NCBI GenBank assembly: GCA_022818135.1
Contig: JAFMSR010000017.1
Span: 14,834,011-14,898,010, forward strand
Length of the DNA: 64,000 bases
Direction: 5' to 3'
Source of the DNA: Saxidomus purpurata
Taxonomy: Eukaryota > Mollusca > Bivalvia > Venerida > Veneridae
Below are positions 62,960-64,000 of the stretch, piece by piece. Position numbers and translations under genes: made by a program. Position 1 is the first letter of the stretch. The number at the start of each line of letters is the position of its first letter. A model generated the notes under the pieces. The model worked only from the letters and a program-made list of their open reading frames with translations. It had not been told where the DNA came from and did not search any database.

Positions 62960-63258
62960 TTTATTGGCTCGCCAGGGTGAGGTTTTCTAATATATGATTG
63001 CCTGTTGTCTGTCAACATTTTGATTCAAATGACATCTCCTCTGAAACCACTAGGCCAATGATGATAAAACTATGCAGGAATGTTCCTTGCATGAAGCTCT
63101 ACCAAAAGTGTTCAAATAATTCCATTCCATGCAGAACTCTGGTTGCTATGGCAACAAAAAGGAAAACCTTTGAAAATCTCTTAAACCGCAAGGCCCAGAG
63201 TTTAAATATTTGGTATGTAGCTTTGTCTAATGAACCTCTACCAAGATTGTTTATGAAA
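62960..63258 (+). repeat. Dispersed repeat (GGCTCGCCAGGGTGAGG family)
   Basis: It begins with a CTCGCCAGGGTGAG half-hairpin and TGATTGCCTGTTGTCTGTC, as near 850-885. AAATGACATCTCCTCTGAAACC and CTTTGTCTAATGAACCTCTA follow; the latter is echoed at about 63648-63668. The poly-Lys-like frame over it is not a gene. Confidence 0.55.
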
Positions 63259-63259
63259 T

Positions 63260-63412
63260 AACATCTTTTTCAGCGGTGTTGGTCGTTTAATAAACAATGA
63301 TTTGGAGTACTGATATGCAGTAATTAGCCACGAAGGCCTGAGTGGTTTATAACTGCGCATCGGTACGACAAATTATTGTTTATTAGACGATAACAACGCT
63401 GAAAATGATGTT
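63260..63412. mobile_element. 153-bp MITE with about 42-bp inverted ends
   Basis: The left end AACATCTTTTTCAGCGGTGT continuing to AATAAACAATGATTT is mirrored by the right end AAATTATTGTTTATTAGACG continuing to GAAAATGATGTT, with a few mismatches. It has inserted within or next to the dispersed repeat that flanks it on both sides. Confidence 0.75.
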
Positions 63413-63589
63413 TTTTCGATTCTAACATGACCAGATATTACAAAAGGTAAATAAATGCAAAGCTTTATTTGCTACGCGAACGCTTATTTAACGTCGTGCT
63501 GCGCAATATGACGTCATGTTTACAGCATAACGGTTCCCGCGTTGTTAATGGTTCAATATAACATAATTTATCTACTCTTTGTATATAGA

Positions 63590-63850
63590 GACAAAATTGA
63601 CCCCGCACGGGTGGTATGTACCACAAGGCCTAGAGCTTAGATATTTGGCAAGTAGCATTGGCTAATGGACCTCTACTGAGACTGTTCCAATTATGACCCC
63701 CGGATCAAAATTGACCCAGCACGCGGGTCACTTAGTTTTACATAGGCTTATATAGGAAAACCTATTCGGTATATAACATTATCTAGTGATCTCTTACCAA
63801 GCAAGTGGACTTGAACCAAGGTGAACGATATAGGGCCATCTTGGCCCTCT
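63590..63850 (-). repeat. Dispersed repeat with GGTCAATTTTGATCC core
   Basis: AAAATTGACCCCGCACGGG, ACCTCTACTGAGACTGTTCC, AATTATGACCCCCGGATCAA and TACATAGGCTTATATAGGAA correspond, in reverse orientation, to the units at 3410-3890. Confidence 0.6.
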
Positions 63851-64000
63851 TGTTTGTAATATCATTGTAAAAAAATGTTCGTTATGTTTCTGATATCAGT
63901 TTAAAAAGCAAAGGTAGGAATGTTTTAGTGCAAATAAAGGTCATTTCTGCCAGTAAGACCTCTTTCTTGATAAAGTGAGAGCTACTTGTAAATGTGATCC

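Overview
The window is eukaryotic nuclear DNA, AT-rich and gene-poor, with intron-split genes, GT-AG splice sites, AATAAA poly(A) signals and dense short repeats. Several features point to a bivalve mollusc, perhaps a heterodont or venerid clam: a cvSI-type protease-inhibitor gene, a 'short-chain collagen C4-like' gene, and repeat families I associate with bivalves. There is no prokaryotic operon, CRISPR array or integrated phage. The species call is an inference.

Layout. 0-1 kb: the apparent last exon and 3' UTR of an unidentified gene entering from the left. 1-10.2 kb: minisatellites, a decayed RNase-H-bearing LINE and old tandem repeats. 10.5-15.5 kb: a small cysteine-rich secreted protease inhibitor of the cvSI (MEROPS I84) type, among two oppositely oriented copies of a microsatellite-bearing repeat and several copies of one MITE family. 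16.0-17.0 kb: a 500-N assembly gap followed by the C-terminal part of an unrecognised protein. 18-20 kb: a foldback element and tandem repeats. 20.3-21.0 kb: a broken, rearranged copy of the ADRM1 promoter and first exon. 26.2-29.1 kb (minus strand): a two-exon secreted coiled-coil protein of the short-chain collagen C4-like family, with a TATA box, and a 5'-truncated LINE just behind it. 30.9-31.1 kb: a very long A tract that looks like an assembly artefact. 34.4 kb: a likely terminal exon of an unknown gene. 35-37.2 kb: a cluster of inverted-repeat elements, one holding two opposed tRNA-like sequences. 37-45 kb: tandem repeats, MITEs and a tRNA-derived SINE.

45.7-62.6 kb (plus strand) holds the best-supported gene, the ADRM1/Rpn13 proteasomal ubiquitin receptor. 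I could trace ten coding exons with consistent reading phases giving 397 residues, close to the 407 of human ADRM1. Its 8-kb first intron is swollen by transposons, including a 4.2-kb hAT-like element that itself contains a 0.7-kb hAT-like element; both have 6-bp target-site duplications.

The genes do not form a pathway: protein turnover (ADRM1), secreted defence or inhibition (cvSI-like) and a secreted extracellular protein (C4-like) simply lie near each other. The most unusual observation is that the ADRM1 promoter/exon-1 copy at 20.3-21.0 kb is circularly permuted relative to the intact locus at 45.7-46.3 kb. This is the arrangement expected if the segment passed through a circular DNA intermediate or a tandem duplication.
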